From contig NC_049916.1 in NCBI RefSeq assembly GCF_001411555.2, positions 24,570,558 through 24,634,557 on the forward strand: a stretch of 64,000 nucleotides of DNA, given 5' to 3'. This DNA is from Juglans regia. Taxonomy: Eukaryota; Streptophyta; Magnoliopsida; Fagales; Juglandaceae. Numbering within the stretch: position 1 is the stretch's first letter; every line of letters starts with the position of its first letter. The notes under the pieces are model-generated. The model worked only from the letters and a program-made list of their open reading frames with translations, did not search any database and was not told the origin of the DNA. A program made the translations under genes and the position numbers. Shown here piece after piece: positions 1 to 11,299 of this stretch.

Positions 1-190
1 TACCACGGGGGTGAAACATGGAAAATGGCCCAGCCACGGGTATAATGGTGGTTTATAACCCTACCACGGGGGTGAAACATGGAAAATGGCCCAGCCACGG
101 GTATAATGGTGGTTTATAACCCTACCACGGGGGTGAAACATGGAATATGGCCCAGCCACGGGTATAATGGTAGTTTATAACCCTACCACG
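1..190. repeat. 61-bp minisatellite, three full copies plus a partial
   Basis: Copies begin at positions 1, 62, 123 and 184, each opening with TACCACGG and containing CAGCCACGGGTATAATGG. Copies 1 and 2 look identical, copy 3 has a few changes and the fourth breaks off after about 25 bases. The array runs off the left edge, so its true length is unknown. It lies inside the putative LTR that ends at 866. Confidence 0.9.
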
Positions 191-866
191 GAGGTTAAAC
201 ATGGTATTGTCCCGATGTGATGCTAAGAGATGATTTAATTATAATGTTTCAGTTTGGAAATGCCAACGGAAGTTCTTTTTGGAATAAGTTTATTTTCTGA
301 AAACTTCGCTCTAATGTTTTGTAAAAGTTTTGTTTCTGCATTCTGAAAGTAAATGTTTTGTTCGGCTTATCAAATGTTATAAATGCTCATGTTTACATGC
401 TGGTATATGCTCTTGCTTACTGAGTTGTTGATAACTCACCCCGTTAATCTTCATAATATTTCAGATGACATCGATGGCTCAGCTGAAGATCAGTATTAGA
501 GTCTATGGAGAAGATTAGCATTGTTTTGTTGTTGGGTATCTCATGATATTAATGTTGGTGTTGGAGGTTAATTATCTTTCTTAAGTTTGCTTCAATGGAT
601 TTAGACGGTTTATGGATACTTATGTTAATGTTATATTATTTCTAGTTGTTATTTGAGACATGAAGAAGAGTTGATTTTATTTGGGTTGTTGGATTGAATA
701 TTGGATAGATGAGTTTATTTGATTTATTTAATTGAAGTATATACGTTCGATTTGAGGTTTGGGAAAATGGATAAATTCTTGAATTTGGAAGTACTCTAGC
801 CTTGTTAGAGTTAATTATCAGGTTTTATGAGTTAACTCTCCGGACCCTCGGGGTCGGGGTGTTACA
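1..866 (-). mobile_element. Putative Gypsy-type LTR (left part cut by window)
   Basis: Read on the minus strand the segment opens at 866 with TGTAACACCCCGACCCCGAG, a start commonly seen in plant Gypsy LTRs. The body is AT-rich and ends in the 61-bp minisatellite. No partner LTR, primer-binding site or target duplication is visible because the element leaves the window. A promoter or gene fragment is a less likely alternative. Confidence 0.4.
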
Positions 867-1285
867 CAAAGGGTCTATTTCCAGTCTCTAAGAGCGCCAG
901 TTCTCATCATAGTGGAGAAATCACTCCATCTATTCTTATTAATCCAAATCCAACATTTACTCGCATCCACCATCCCAAAAAATTACAAACCCAACCCTCT
1001 TCACCTTCCAAAAATCTCTTTGGCGACGCCTTCCTTGAATCCGAGACGTGGGCCAAGCTCACTGCCTACCTACAACAGGCAAAAAATCCAATGGGAGGCA
1101 ACATCAGGTGGCCGATTGACCCAGGCGGAATCTATTTCCGTTGTCTCTGTTATTTGTTCCCTCAACCAATTTTCGGGCCTATGAGGGAAGCTCAGAGTCA
1201 TCTCCGTGCTTACAGAGCTACTGATGTTGGTTTCTGGATTGGGTCTTCAAGGGAAGACAGTTCCTCAGCCGTGGTGCAGCAGTAC

Positions 1286-1441
1286 ATGGAGGAGCAATTG
1301 GTAGCTAGCAGTGAGTTGTTTGACAGAATTATTGCGAAGGGGCATTATACAGAGAGGACTGCTACTTTGATATGTAGTGCAATTGTTCATGTGGTGCATA
1401 TCTATCACGTTAAGGGTGTGATGCATAGGGACCTTAAGCCT
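1286..1441 (+). pseudogene. CDPK fragment, kinase hinge to catalytic loop
   Basis: The translation reads [18 protein letters not shown] and continues to GVMHRDLKP, the hinge-to-catalytic-loop stretch of plant calcium-dependent protein kinases. The glycine-rich loop and VAIK lysine region that should precede it are missing. After HRDLKP the CDPK sequence stops, and an unrelated stretch starts where an E-N residue pair and the DFG motif should follow. Confidence 0.8.
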
Positions 1442-1641
1442 GATCTCAATGGTGGCCCCGTCTCTGACCTCATCAGGAAATATGTTGCGGCAACCAAGTG
1501 GGTCATCAACTCGGAACGTGAAGGTGAAAAGGGAGGTAATCTAAAAAATTCCTTCCTGAAGAAATCCTTCATTTCCTTTTCTCTTTGTGTAGTGTTCACA
1601 AGGATAAAAGGGCCTCAGTTGTTTGTGAAAATCCCATTAGA

Positions 1642-1920
1642 AGTGGTAATTTCTGTATTTGTTTGGTTGCTATCGGGATTACCGTTGAGGTTATAGTCTT
1701 CCACCAAATACATCATCGCACTTATACGTATGGAATTGGAAATCTGCTAGTTCTCTTGATTGGGGGAATTCCGATTGTCATGCCTATTATTTTTTCTATC
1801 ACGGTGGATGTTGGCTTTCGCTGGTTCTCCCAACAGGATGATATTACAAAGAGAGTGACTGCCATTGAGGAAATGACAGGCATGGAGGCTCTCAGCAGTG
1901 ACAAAATTGGGTTATTATCC
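1642..1920 (+). pseudogene. Plasma-membrane H+-ATPase (P3A type) fragment
   Basis: About 93 codons match the segment of plant plasma-membrane proton pumps just before the phosphorylation site: [16 protein letters not shown], then [17 protein letters not shown] and SDKIG. In working pumps the last motif is SDKTG, with the aspartate phosphorylated; here T is replaced by I. The segment lies between two CDPK pieces in a continuous frame, so it is a captured fragment and not part of a pump gene. Confidence 0.8.
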
Positions 1921-2169
1921 ATGCAAGGCTGGTGCACTACTATGGAAGTTTCTCATACTATTGAGCCAAAACCTGGTCCAATGTTAAATGGGTTCTATAA
2001 ACCACCCTTGCCGTCAAAATTGTATCTCCTCTTTACAGTTGCCATTAAGAGCCAACATATTTCTATTAAATTCCAAATCCCTCCTGCTTGTGAAATTTTG
2101 CAAATGAGTGCAAACCTTTATTCAAACTTGGGGTTTTTGGTTGAGAGTGCTGAGAATAGTAAGAGCGAA

Positions 2170-2544
2170 GCTTTTCACGATGAAGTTGGAAGTCCCTATT
2201 ACGTTGCACTTGAGATTTTGAAAAGGCATTATGGACCTGAAGCAGGGGTATTGGGTGCTGGTGTTATCCTTTACATCTTACTAAGTGGAGTTCCATATTT
2301 TTGGGTTGAAACTAAAACACTTTTCTGGGCTGAAACTGAAACAGGATTCTGTAGACAAGTTTTACAAGGAAAATTAGACTTTGGACCTTCACCATGGCCT
2401 AGCATTTCAAAAGCAGAAGATTTGATGATAAGGATGATTGAGAGGGACCCAACAAAAAGAATCTCTGCCCATGAAGTGTTATGTCACCCATGGATTGTAA
2501 ATGACACAGTTGCTCTAGACAAACCTCTGGATTCTACAATTTTA
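2170..2544 (+). pseudogene. CDPK fragment, C-lobe of kinase domain
   Basis: The reading frame shows [14 protein letters not shown] (normally GS-YYVAPEVL), then [38 protein letters not shown] and DKPLDSTIL, in the order found in plant CDPK C-lobes. The WAETE region is locally duplicated ([14 protein letters not shown]). The autoinhibitory segment and EF hands are absent. No intron is apparent across this stretch, although CDPK genes normally have several. Confidence 0.85.
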
Positions 2545-2761
2545 ATTGAAGGAGAAGAATCCATGTTTGCAGCTATCTTAGAGGATCCTCTCAACTTAAA
2601 AGGCAAGGTAGTCAATGTTTGCACCACCACTATTAACTTTGTGGACAAGGTTCTTTTGAGGGGGAGAGTTCTAGTTACTGTTTTAATACATGGAAAAAAA
2701 AAATATAAACATTTTCCAGATAATGTTGTCTTCCTCACATAATGGATCATTCACTCAATAG

Positions 2762-3376
<615 letters not shown>

Positions 3377-3439
3377 AATTGGTAGAAGAAAGTAGTTGGA
3401 AGGCTTCAAGCCCTTTTCACATACCTTGAGGACAAGCTT

Positions 3440-3919
3440 CTTTAAGGGGAGGAGATTGTTAGGAACCTGATGCCAAATGCACCGTTTGGGAAATTAGTAA
3501 GGAGGCCAGAAGCTACCAGCCATTTGGAGACCATTTTACCATTAATCATTTGTCGTTTTATGCTTATTTCCTTCAGTTAAAATGTTGCTTTATGTTACTT
3601 TACTTTCCACATGTTGCATTGTCATTAGAGCAGTTTGTTATGACTGCATTCCTTTTATGTACGTTGAATGAGGAGTGGAGATCATCTGGAATTTTATTGA
3701 GGAAATCTGTAAGGAGGTTTGGGAGCCCTCAAAGTACTCCTGTAGCAATATATTTTCTTGTAGCAATTTTATCAAACACCTTGTGTGCCCCCTGTTCCAT
3801 TACAGCAACCATAGCAATTCATCTCGACCATATTCTCATTACAACAACAATGACAATAACATTTACATAGCAGTAGCAATCTTCAATTTCCCTTATTGTC
3901 TTATTACAACAACGTATAC
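3440..3919 (+). mobile_element. Polypurine tract and LTR-like segment
   Basis: A purine-rich run (AAGGGGAGGAG, about 3444-3454) is followed two bases later by TGTTAGGAACC at 3457, the arrangement seen at the start of a 3' LTR. The following ~460 bases are non-coding and contain no recognisable gene. The right end is uncertain; TATACA near 3919 is a candidate, just before the P450 pseudogene. I found no matching 5' LTR upstream in the window. Confidence 0.45.
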
Positions 3920-3931
3920 AAAAGGATTCTA

Positions 3932-4692
3932 ATAGCCTTGTTGTCCAAGGAGAACTTCAACAATGAGTTTGCCTCCTTTGATGGCACGGCTAAAAGCTGT
4001 GCCTGGAAAGTTAATGGGAATGGATATGAAGCCAACCGTGACAAGACCGAAGGGATTCCCGAATCTGGTCACATGGTCGGGGTCTTTGATATTCATAAAC
4101 AACCGACAAGCCAATGCAAAGGTGTACTTCCTCGTCAATGAGAAAACCTTAACTTGTTTATGAGGAAACCAATCTATCTCCAAGTGTTCTTTAGCCAAAG
4201 AATCCATTATAGGTATGTAATGTTATAGAGCTTCTGGCTTGAGAAACTCGAGGAGATAGCTACGCATTTTGGCGGTTTCTACTCTGGTAGAATACTCGAC
4301 GTCGAAGGGAAAAAGCAAAATTCGTTCCATCGAGTGTGGCCACCAGGTGGTGACATACTTGTTCTCACTTGAAAACAAGAACTTGTTCCCAGAAGGGCTG
4401 CAGAACACAGCAAAGCTCTCTCCAAGCAAGGAGGTTCGGAACAGTTCTGGTGATCAGTATTTGCTCATTCTATCAGCAATGAATTTGTCTGGATCACCAT
4501 TTTACTCGTCATGGCATATTCCAGGGTTTCACCTATGATGGGCCATCCTTTTCTACCTGGCGGAAGATTGCGGGAAGAAGATTTGCGTCTATAAATGCGG
4601 ACGATGAGAGGAAGAGACATGCACAGAATTATAATCTGAAGTAGATACGAAAGAAAGAGATCCATATCTTTCTGCTTAACAAGAACTGACAA
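3932..4692 (-). pseudogene. Cytochrome P450 pseudogene, CYP716-like, 5' part only
   Basis: On the minus strand the sequence opens with a hydrophobic anchor (LLQIIILCMSLPLIV), then LPPGRKGWPIIGETLEYA, as in CYP716 P450s, a family known for triterpenoid oxidation. Later frames give LLGESFAVFC, SGNKFLFSSENKYVT, FLKPEAL, MDSLAKEHLEIDW and FPGTAFSRAIKGGK. A frameshift lies near 4500, an in-frame TGA near 4457 and a TAA replaces the codon after FLKPEAL near 4220. The I-helix, ExxR and haem-binding cysteine are missing because homology stops near 3932, so it cannot encode an enzyme. Confidence 0.85.
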
Positions 4693-4899
4693 GTGAACAA
4701 CTTAAGGCAACGTTTTGGTTTGGCAAGGAACAGCAAAACACGACTGGGATTTAAATAGGCAGAGACAGAGAGGGTATGTATCAGTATGTATGTTGTTGTT
4801 GTTTTCAATTTCACTAGTAGACGAGCATGAAGATATAAAAGGTAATTGATTATTCTTCTTGTTTCGATAGTCAAAGAAAATTCTATTTTTTGTTGGACG

Positions 4900-5630
4900 T
4901 GATGATGTCCCTTTTGATTTGAGGTCTAACTGATAATGAGCGTCCTAATATTATTAAGGGCATAGGAAAGTGGAGATATTAGAGTTAGAAATATAAATCC
5001 AAATAATTATTTATGAAATTTCACAAACCAATAAACTAAAAACTAAAGGAAAGAGAATATAATCTTATTTTGAAAAAAAAAAAAAACACAGACAATAAAG
5101 ACCGATAGATTCAATAAAGGAAGAGAAAGGTCAGACAGATAGATAGATGAGGAAAATATAAAGTTCCATGTTTTGTTTTAGAATGTGATGATTAGGACCC
5201 GATCCGGTGCTAAATATTATTTAAGTTAAAAAACAGTAGGAGCGAGTTTTGAGCATTATTAATTTATTAGAGTAAAAAGACAGATAAAAGAATTTTAGTA
5301 GGTTTTATATTCCACCCGCTGTGTTCTTTCTCTATTTAATTAATTTTATTGAATCTCCACACACGCACACATATATCTAGAGCTTCATTTTACAAATTAC
5401 AATAAATTAAACAAAAGAAAAAGATGAAGTATATTATAAAAAAAACAATATTCAAGTGTTCCAAACTTTTATGTAAATGGTCAAATTCATGGTCCTAAAA
5501 TTGAATATAGAGGCTCAACAATTTCGAGAATTATATACACAAGCATATATATCTTATTAGAGGTGTTGTGAATCATGTGCTAGGTATCTTTAATGTTTTT
5601 ACTAATTGTTATTCACTAAGAAATAAAAAT
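4900..5630. other. AT-rich intergenic stretch
   Basis: I see no coding signal, only poly-A/T runs and a short CA-rich tract (ACACACGCACACATATAT near 5358). It separates the P450 pseudogene from the 3' flank of receptor copy 1. Confidence 0.6.
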
Positions 5631-5940
5631 TCTTAACAACTTCAAGAATTGATATGAACAACATGCCATTTATTACTCCATTTGTGAAGCTCAAGCTCAT
5701 GGTTCGAGCCTACACAACTTGTACAAATTATTATTGCCCTTTGTGGTGACGGAAGACTTGAACAAAAAAGGCAATATCTATCTCAATAGTTATATGTATA
5801 TCATCATGAAAAATTACAATACTCTCTGTCTGTGCTCTGCAGCATGCTTGAACCCTCCTTGTGATCCAGAAATTACTTTCTGTAAGCAGCTTTGCCTATT
5901 AGCTTGCACAGTTAATTAGTAAACCAAACAGTAGTAGTAT
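5630..5940 (-). repeat. Conserved 3' flank of the receptor-kinase unit (copy A)
   Basis: This segment, downstream of the stop codon of copy 1, recurs with good similarity at about 24690-25010, 45060-45545, 47960-48235 and 61060-61475. Shared landmarks are AACAACATGCC, TTTGTGAAG and CAATAGTTATATGTAT. It therefore belongs to the duplicated unit and probably holds the 3' UTR. Confidence 0.7.
5669..5674 (-). terminator. Candidate poly(A) signal AATAAA of copy 1
   Basis: On the minus strand AATAAA lies about 270 bases past the stop codon. The same TTTATTAC context is kept in the duplicated 3' flanks near 24750, 45110 and 61110. Plant poly(A) signals are loose, so this is only a candidate. Confidence 0.3.
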
Positions 5941-8900
5941 TCATCGAGCCTCCATTATCGAAAAAGTTATACTGTTTATTGAGCAATTCTCTACAGGGTT
6001 AACTGTTGGATTCATGTGCGTCAAATTCCGGCCAGCTGTAAAAGCAGGTTGCATGGGTGTAACTAGAGGTCCATGTTCATTACTGATCATTAAGACCACA
6101 TCAAGCATGGTAGGTCGATCAGCTGGATTTTCTTGAACGCAAAGTAGCCCGATATTAATGCATCTCACCAGGGTAGAAGTGGAAGATGGATACCCTATCG
6201 TTGAATCCATCAACTTCAAGCTTTGACCATCTCTCCACAACTCCCAAGCCTGTATTCATTTCAAGTCAATGTAAATTTCAATAAAAATTAAGAGTAATTT
6301 AGTTTATAGCTTACAATATAGATTCTCTACAATTGCCTGACCAAAATGGATGGTCTGATTCTAGAGATAGATCTAAAACTTTTAATGAAAGCATTGTAGG
6401 ATTTTCGAGCAATGTTGACCACACATGCACATTTAAAGTTGTGTCTTATCTCTTTTTGCATTGGATCATCCAATACATTTGAACAATTAAAGAGAATCCT
6501 AATTTAGATAAATTATTAATGTAAAAACAGGAAAGACCTAATAGAGTATGAAAGTTACATACATATCTAAGAAGATTGAGTGACCCGTGGTTATAAAATC
6601 CTGTGTTCTTCTTCCCACTCACAATCTCGAGTAGCAATACTCCAAAGCTAAATACATCAGACTTTATCGAATACAGACCCTCCATGGCATATTCGGGAGA
6701 CATGTAGCCGCTGGATTCCAAAATTCAGTGCTTAGTAGTTTGCTAAGTAAATTTAGGTAGCAGTGGCAAATATGGGATGCATGTGGAATAGATTGCATAC
6801 TTACAAAGTTCCAACAATCCGATTTGTGTTTGCTTGTATTTCATTATCTCCAACTATTCGAGCCATGCCAAAATCTGATATTTTTGGGTTCATTTCACTA
6901 TCCAAGAGAATGTTACTGGGTTTCATATCTCTATGTATAATTCTTAATCTTGAATACTGATGAAGATACAGAAGTCCTTGAGCAATCCCTTCAATAATGT
7001 GAATGCGTGTCCCCCAATCTAACATTTTTTTCTTAGCTGGATCTGTTTAAATGATGCCACAAAGGAAATCAGCATTCAAGAACCTAGAATTTTATATATA
7101 TATATATATATATATCTGTATGTCACGCGCGCGCGTGTGTGTGTGTGAATAATTTTTATACATATGTATGTATACAATAAGAATCAAGATGACTAAAATT
7201 AGGACGCACCAAAAAGGTAGAAATCCAAACTTTTATTGGGCATGTACTCATATATTAGTATTTTCTCATCTCCTTCAATACAGCAACCCAAGAGTTTGAC
7301 AAGATTTCTATGTTGAAGTTTTGCAATTAGTGTTGTCTCATTTCTAAACTCCTCAAGCCCCTGTCCAGATCTTTTTGAAAGCATTTTCACTGCAATTTCC
7401 TTCCCCTTAAGTAACTTCCCCTGTGAAAGAGAACCATAAACTCTTTAAACTTCCTTCAAAGTTTACCATATTTTTTGAAGCAGATTCATTTAGCAGAATG
7501 GAACATACATACCTTATAGACAGGTCCAAAACCTCCTTCTCCAAGCTTATTTGCAGTTGAGAAATTATCGGTTGCAACTAATACGCTTTCATAACTGAAT
7601 AACGGTAACTCAACATCCTTCTTCCCTCTTTTCTTATCATTATCTTGGTTGTTTGTTCCATCACTGATTGCATGAATTTCAGTACTAACATCAAATAACA
7701 TTAGATCATTGCTTGTAGCTGTCGTCTCTCCTGTTTTGCACAGAATGATGCGCGTTTTGTCATTTTAATCGAGAATCAAGTGTTTGCTCTGATAAAATCA
7801 ATTAAGGAAGTTTTGGAATATGCTGGAGAGACTTGTGGGATTTCTCTTGGAAACTTGGTTCAGATTATTTCAAAAGCATGAAGAATATCTTCACCAATTG
7901 ATGAGACAAAACGTTGAGAAAAAGCAAATGTCACAGCTTTCTTGTCCTAGATTTTGGTGGAGCATTTTGTTGTTGCTAGTGATCCACTCGCCCATAAACA
8001 AAAAATATAAAATTGCAACTTTTTGAGGATTTGTATGTAATGTTAGAACTTACCTTTGTGTTTGAGCTTTCTCTTGATTGAGAAACAAACGGATAGGCAT
8101 AAGATTAGCCCTGTTGCAGCTACCAGCACAACTACAATCACCCATACTTTCCATTTGGTTCCTGATTATGATGATAAGAACGACCATTAGCTCTATCAGA
8201 ATAGAATTGCATTTCGATTAAGTAAGACGATAATGTAAACTAATGTATGTTTCATCTTTTTCGTCCTGCCTTTGGTACTAATTTGAGGCTCATCAGCAGA
8301 TAGTCTGAGATATATATCTTGTCCAACCTTTCCACCATCCGAGGGTCGTTGCATGTTCAAAAGAGCTCCTTCCCATATCAGACACCCGATGCTGTTTTTA
8401 GCATAAGCTGTGCAAGCACAATTATTCATGCAAGCTAATTGACACCTTCCGGCACTCATTGCCGAATATGCTTTCCAGTTAATTGGCGATGTGACGTTGG
8501 GTATTTTTTGAAACCAATCATTTTTGGCATTACGATTTTCACATTGCAAAGGGTGTCTCCTCAAACAACCACTGGACCAGTCGTTTAGTCTGGTCTGATT
8601 ATCTGAAAATGGTTCAAAACCTTTTGGACAATCACAAGGCTGAGATGTATTATCATGATATATGCCAAATGGACCACACAAAGCATAGACATCAGATAGT
8701 GATTTTGGTTGAGCCCATAGAACCCACGGCTCAGTCGTCGCCTCATTAGCGGGCAGCCATGTAAGTGCGTTGAATTTTCCGGTAGAATCAATAAAACATA
8801 TTGACGTTAGAGAGGAATTATAAAGAGAGTAACTCGAATAGGTTTCATTTTCATTTGACACAACAGTGAGGTTATATATATGATTCAACCCCATCTCAGG

Positions 8901-9599
8901 AATAAAGGCGAAAGTTTCTCCATTCCAAATTCCAGAACTCCAATAAACTTGGGACCTGTTCCACTCGAAGATATATTCACTGCTTCCATTTGGGTCTATT
9001 CTCAACGAACATGAGAACAGACCCGGTGATGGATCTTCTGAATTTTTCCATGAAATAAGTTGCTTCGGTTCTTTTCCAGTTTTATAGATCCCAAGCTTTG
9101 CACCTGGCAGCCATGTATCAGTTGGGCAGTCGAAACTCTCCCAAAATATAGTAGAAAGGTCCGATCTATCTCTTAAAACAAGATTTCCATCATCAAGAAG
9201 TGCTGCTTCAGTTGAATTTGAGGGAAGATTCTGCAAATTTGTGGACCAAAATGGCTTCTTGGAGGAATTAGCTTCAAGAAGAACGAGATTGCCATCCTCT
9301 GAGAATTCGAGTCTTGAAGTACGAGGGTTGGACAAATGGCTTTCACTATTTGCTACCCAAACAATCCTCTGGCTCACTAAGCGTTTAAACCTTATCCCCA
9401 GGTAGAATTTTGGTGGAGTACCTCGTTCGAAGAATCCGAGTTCAAATCTGCCATTCTTAGATGAGATGCTGTCGTTATTTATCACCGAAAGGGGCGGCTG
9501 ACCTTTCTTAAAGATATCATCAGCGTTAACGGAGAAGCATGCTCTGAGCAGTAGAAGCAGAACAAATAAGAGGAATGGCCTGGTACCATCAATACCCAT
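5941..9599 (-). CDS. G-type lectin S-receptor-like Ser/Thr kinase, copy 1 (intact)
   Basis: I read seven exons on the minus strand: 9599-8270, 8161-8054, 7730-7513, 7420-7210, 7042-6805, 6710-6563 and 6249-5941. They total 2562 bases, 853 codons plus TGA, with no internal stop. The start ATG at 9599 opens a clear signal peptide ([15 protein letters not shown]); an ATG five codons upstream is possible. Residues ~27-150 are B-lectin, then S-locus glycoprotein ([25 protein letters not shown]), a Cys-rich EGF-like region ([17 protein letters not shown]) and PAN ([13 protein letters not shown]). Exon 2 is the membrane helix. The kinase has [27 protein letters not shown] and SPEYAMEG, so all catalytic residues of an RD kinase are present. 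It should sit in the plasma membrane and phosphorylate targets on ligand binding; the ligand is unknown. Intron 1 uses a GC donor. Confidence 0.9.
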
Positions 9600-11290
9600 A
9601 TCCCTCACAAACATGCAGCAGCTAGCACCGCAAGTTGTAGTTACGGAAAGATGCCTTAAGAATGAGGATGCCAGAAATAATCTAGTGTACAATAAAACTT
9701 TGAACAATGCTATATTCGTCAAGTAAAGCACCGTACAATTATTTTTTAAAAAAGTAAAATTCAATATAAAAAAAAAACAATAATTTCTTTTCGCGTGGAC
9801 CACTGGACAAGATATTCTGTCCAAGACAATTAGACCGCAACCTATAATATATGTTCGTTAAATACAATACGTTCCCATTGGGTCCACAAAGACCCAATGT
9901 TTTGGTCAATTGACTTTTTGTAAAATATTTGGACTCTTGACTATTATAGAAGAGAAATTATTATTTAAGAATATAAGTTTCGCATAATTATTTTTAAAAA
10001 AATAAATAATTATGAAAATTATATAAATAAATAAATTTTTTAATAATAAATCTCACTTTTTTTTAAAATGACCGTAAAGTATCTGTACATTTTACGATTT
10101 TATTTAATATTACTCGTTATAGAATTGTCAAGCGAAAAAAAAAAATTATTTTTATTTTTATAATTCTTTTACAACTTTATATAAGATTAAAAAGTCATGA
10201 TAATTTTAAAATTACAAAAAGATAATTTAGTCTTTTTTCAATGAAGTGGTACCATGACATTAATCTGTAGCATAATCAACGGTAAAACTGGAGAATTGAC
10301 AGGTTAATAAAGATATCTTATGAGAATAAAGTTTACAAATTAATAAAATTTAAATTTTTTTTATTATAAAATAAATCTAATATATCACAATAAATAATAT
10401 CAATTTATATCATTACTTTTAAGCGGCCATTAACGTCTGTACCGTTATTATATTTGAAATTTTTCTTCTTATCAACTAATTTCTTACCGCTCTTAGTTAA
10501 TGGTCCTATAAACTTCTGCTGTCGGTTTTTTCTTTTAAGTTGGTAACAAATGAGTGTGCCGTTTCTTGAAAAAAAACGTTAATCTTTTCATTAAATTTGT
10601 CCTTTTAATTTATCATTCATTGCACTATTTCCGAGTCTATCTTTTTTCATGAATGAATGTGCCGGCTCCTTGTGTATTTTGAATTGTTTAAATTTGGATG
10701 GTGGTTGGCGTCTGTCTATAGTTTATTATTATTATTTTTGGTGTGGTATTGTTTTATCTGTACAACATGGAGAAAATTTCTAGAGAGATTAAATAGAGGG
10801 TTGTATATAGATAATTTTGAGAGTATTTTTTAGATAAAAGATAGGTGTTCTTTTGAGTGGAGCTTTGGACTCAACCACTTGTGCATAGTAGGTTTGATTC
10901 ATATGACGATCAGTTAGGCTGTTGTATCCTGGAGGAGTCAAATCAAGAAGATTTCTACTGCACCGGTTAATTTGAGACTTTGTACTCTATAGAGGACTTA
11001 AATCTCCTTAAAGAGAGCGAGATTTTCGTACCTCAGTCCTATTTGATTTCATCTTAATTTTAATTTCATTATAATTTTTATTATATATTATTATGTATTT
11101 CACCAACACAACATCGTGTGTTGACGATGAAATTTTAGTTTAAGAACATATAATTAGAACTATAAATGAGCAAAGTGTAGGCGAGCAATGGTTGATTAAG
11201 CTCGACTTGTTTATATTAAAATTCTTAAGAATATAATATGAATAATTAAATCAAATTATTTCTTTTAAGATTTTGGAATAAGTAATGATT
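9600..11290. other. AT-rich 5' flank of receptor copy 1
   Basis: No gene is seen. About 9600-10200 is similar to the flank upstream of receptor copy 3 (32582-32797 resuming at 36778-37003 and 37721-37870), so it belongs to the duplicated unit and should hold the promoter; no convincing TATA box stands out. About 10780-11060 has an LTR-leader-like look (GAGCGAGATTTTCGTACC) but no boundaries I can fix. Confidence 0.5.
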
Positions 11291-11299
11291 TCAAATAGA

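Noticed and set aside
5941..9599. Self-incompatibility SRK gene at an S locus
   Set aside because: The architecture is shared by the large S-domain receptor kinase family. There is no pollen ligand gene or other S-locus partner here, so only the family name is supported.
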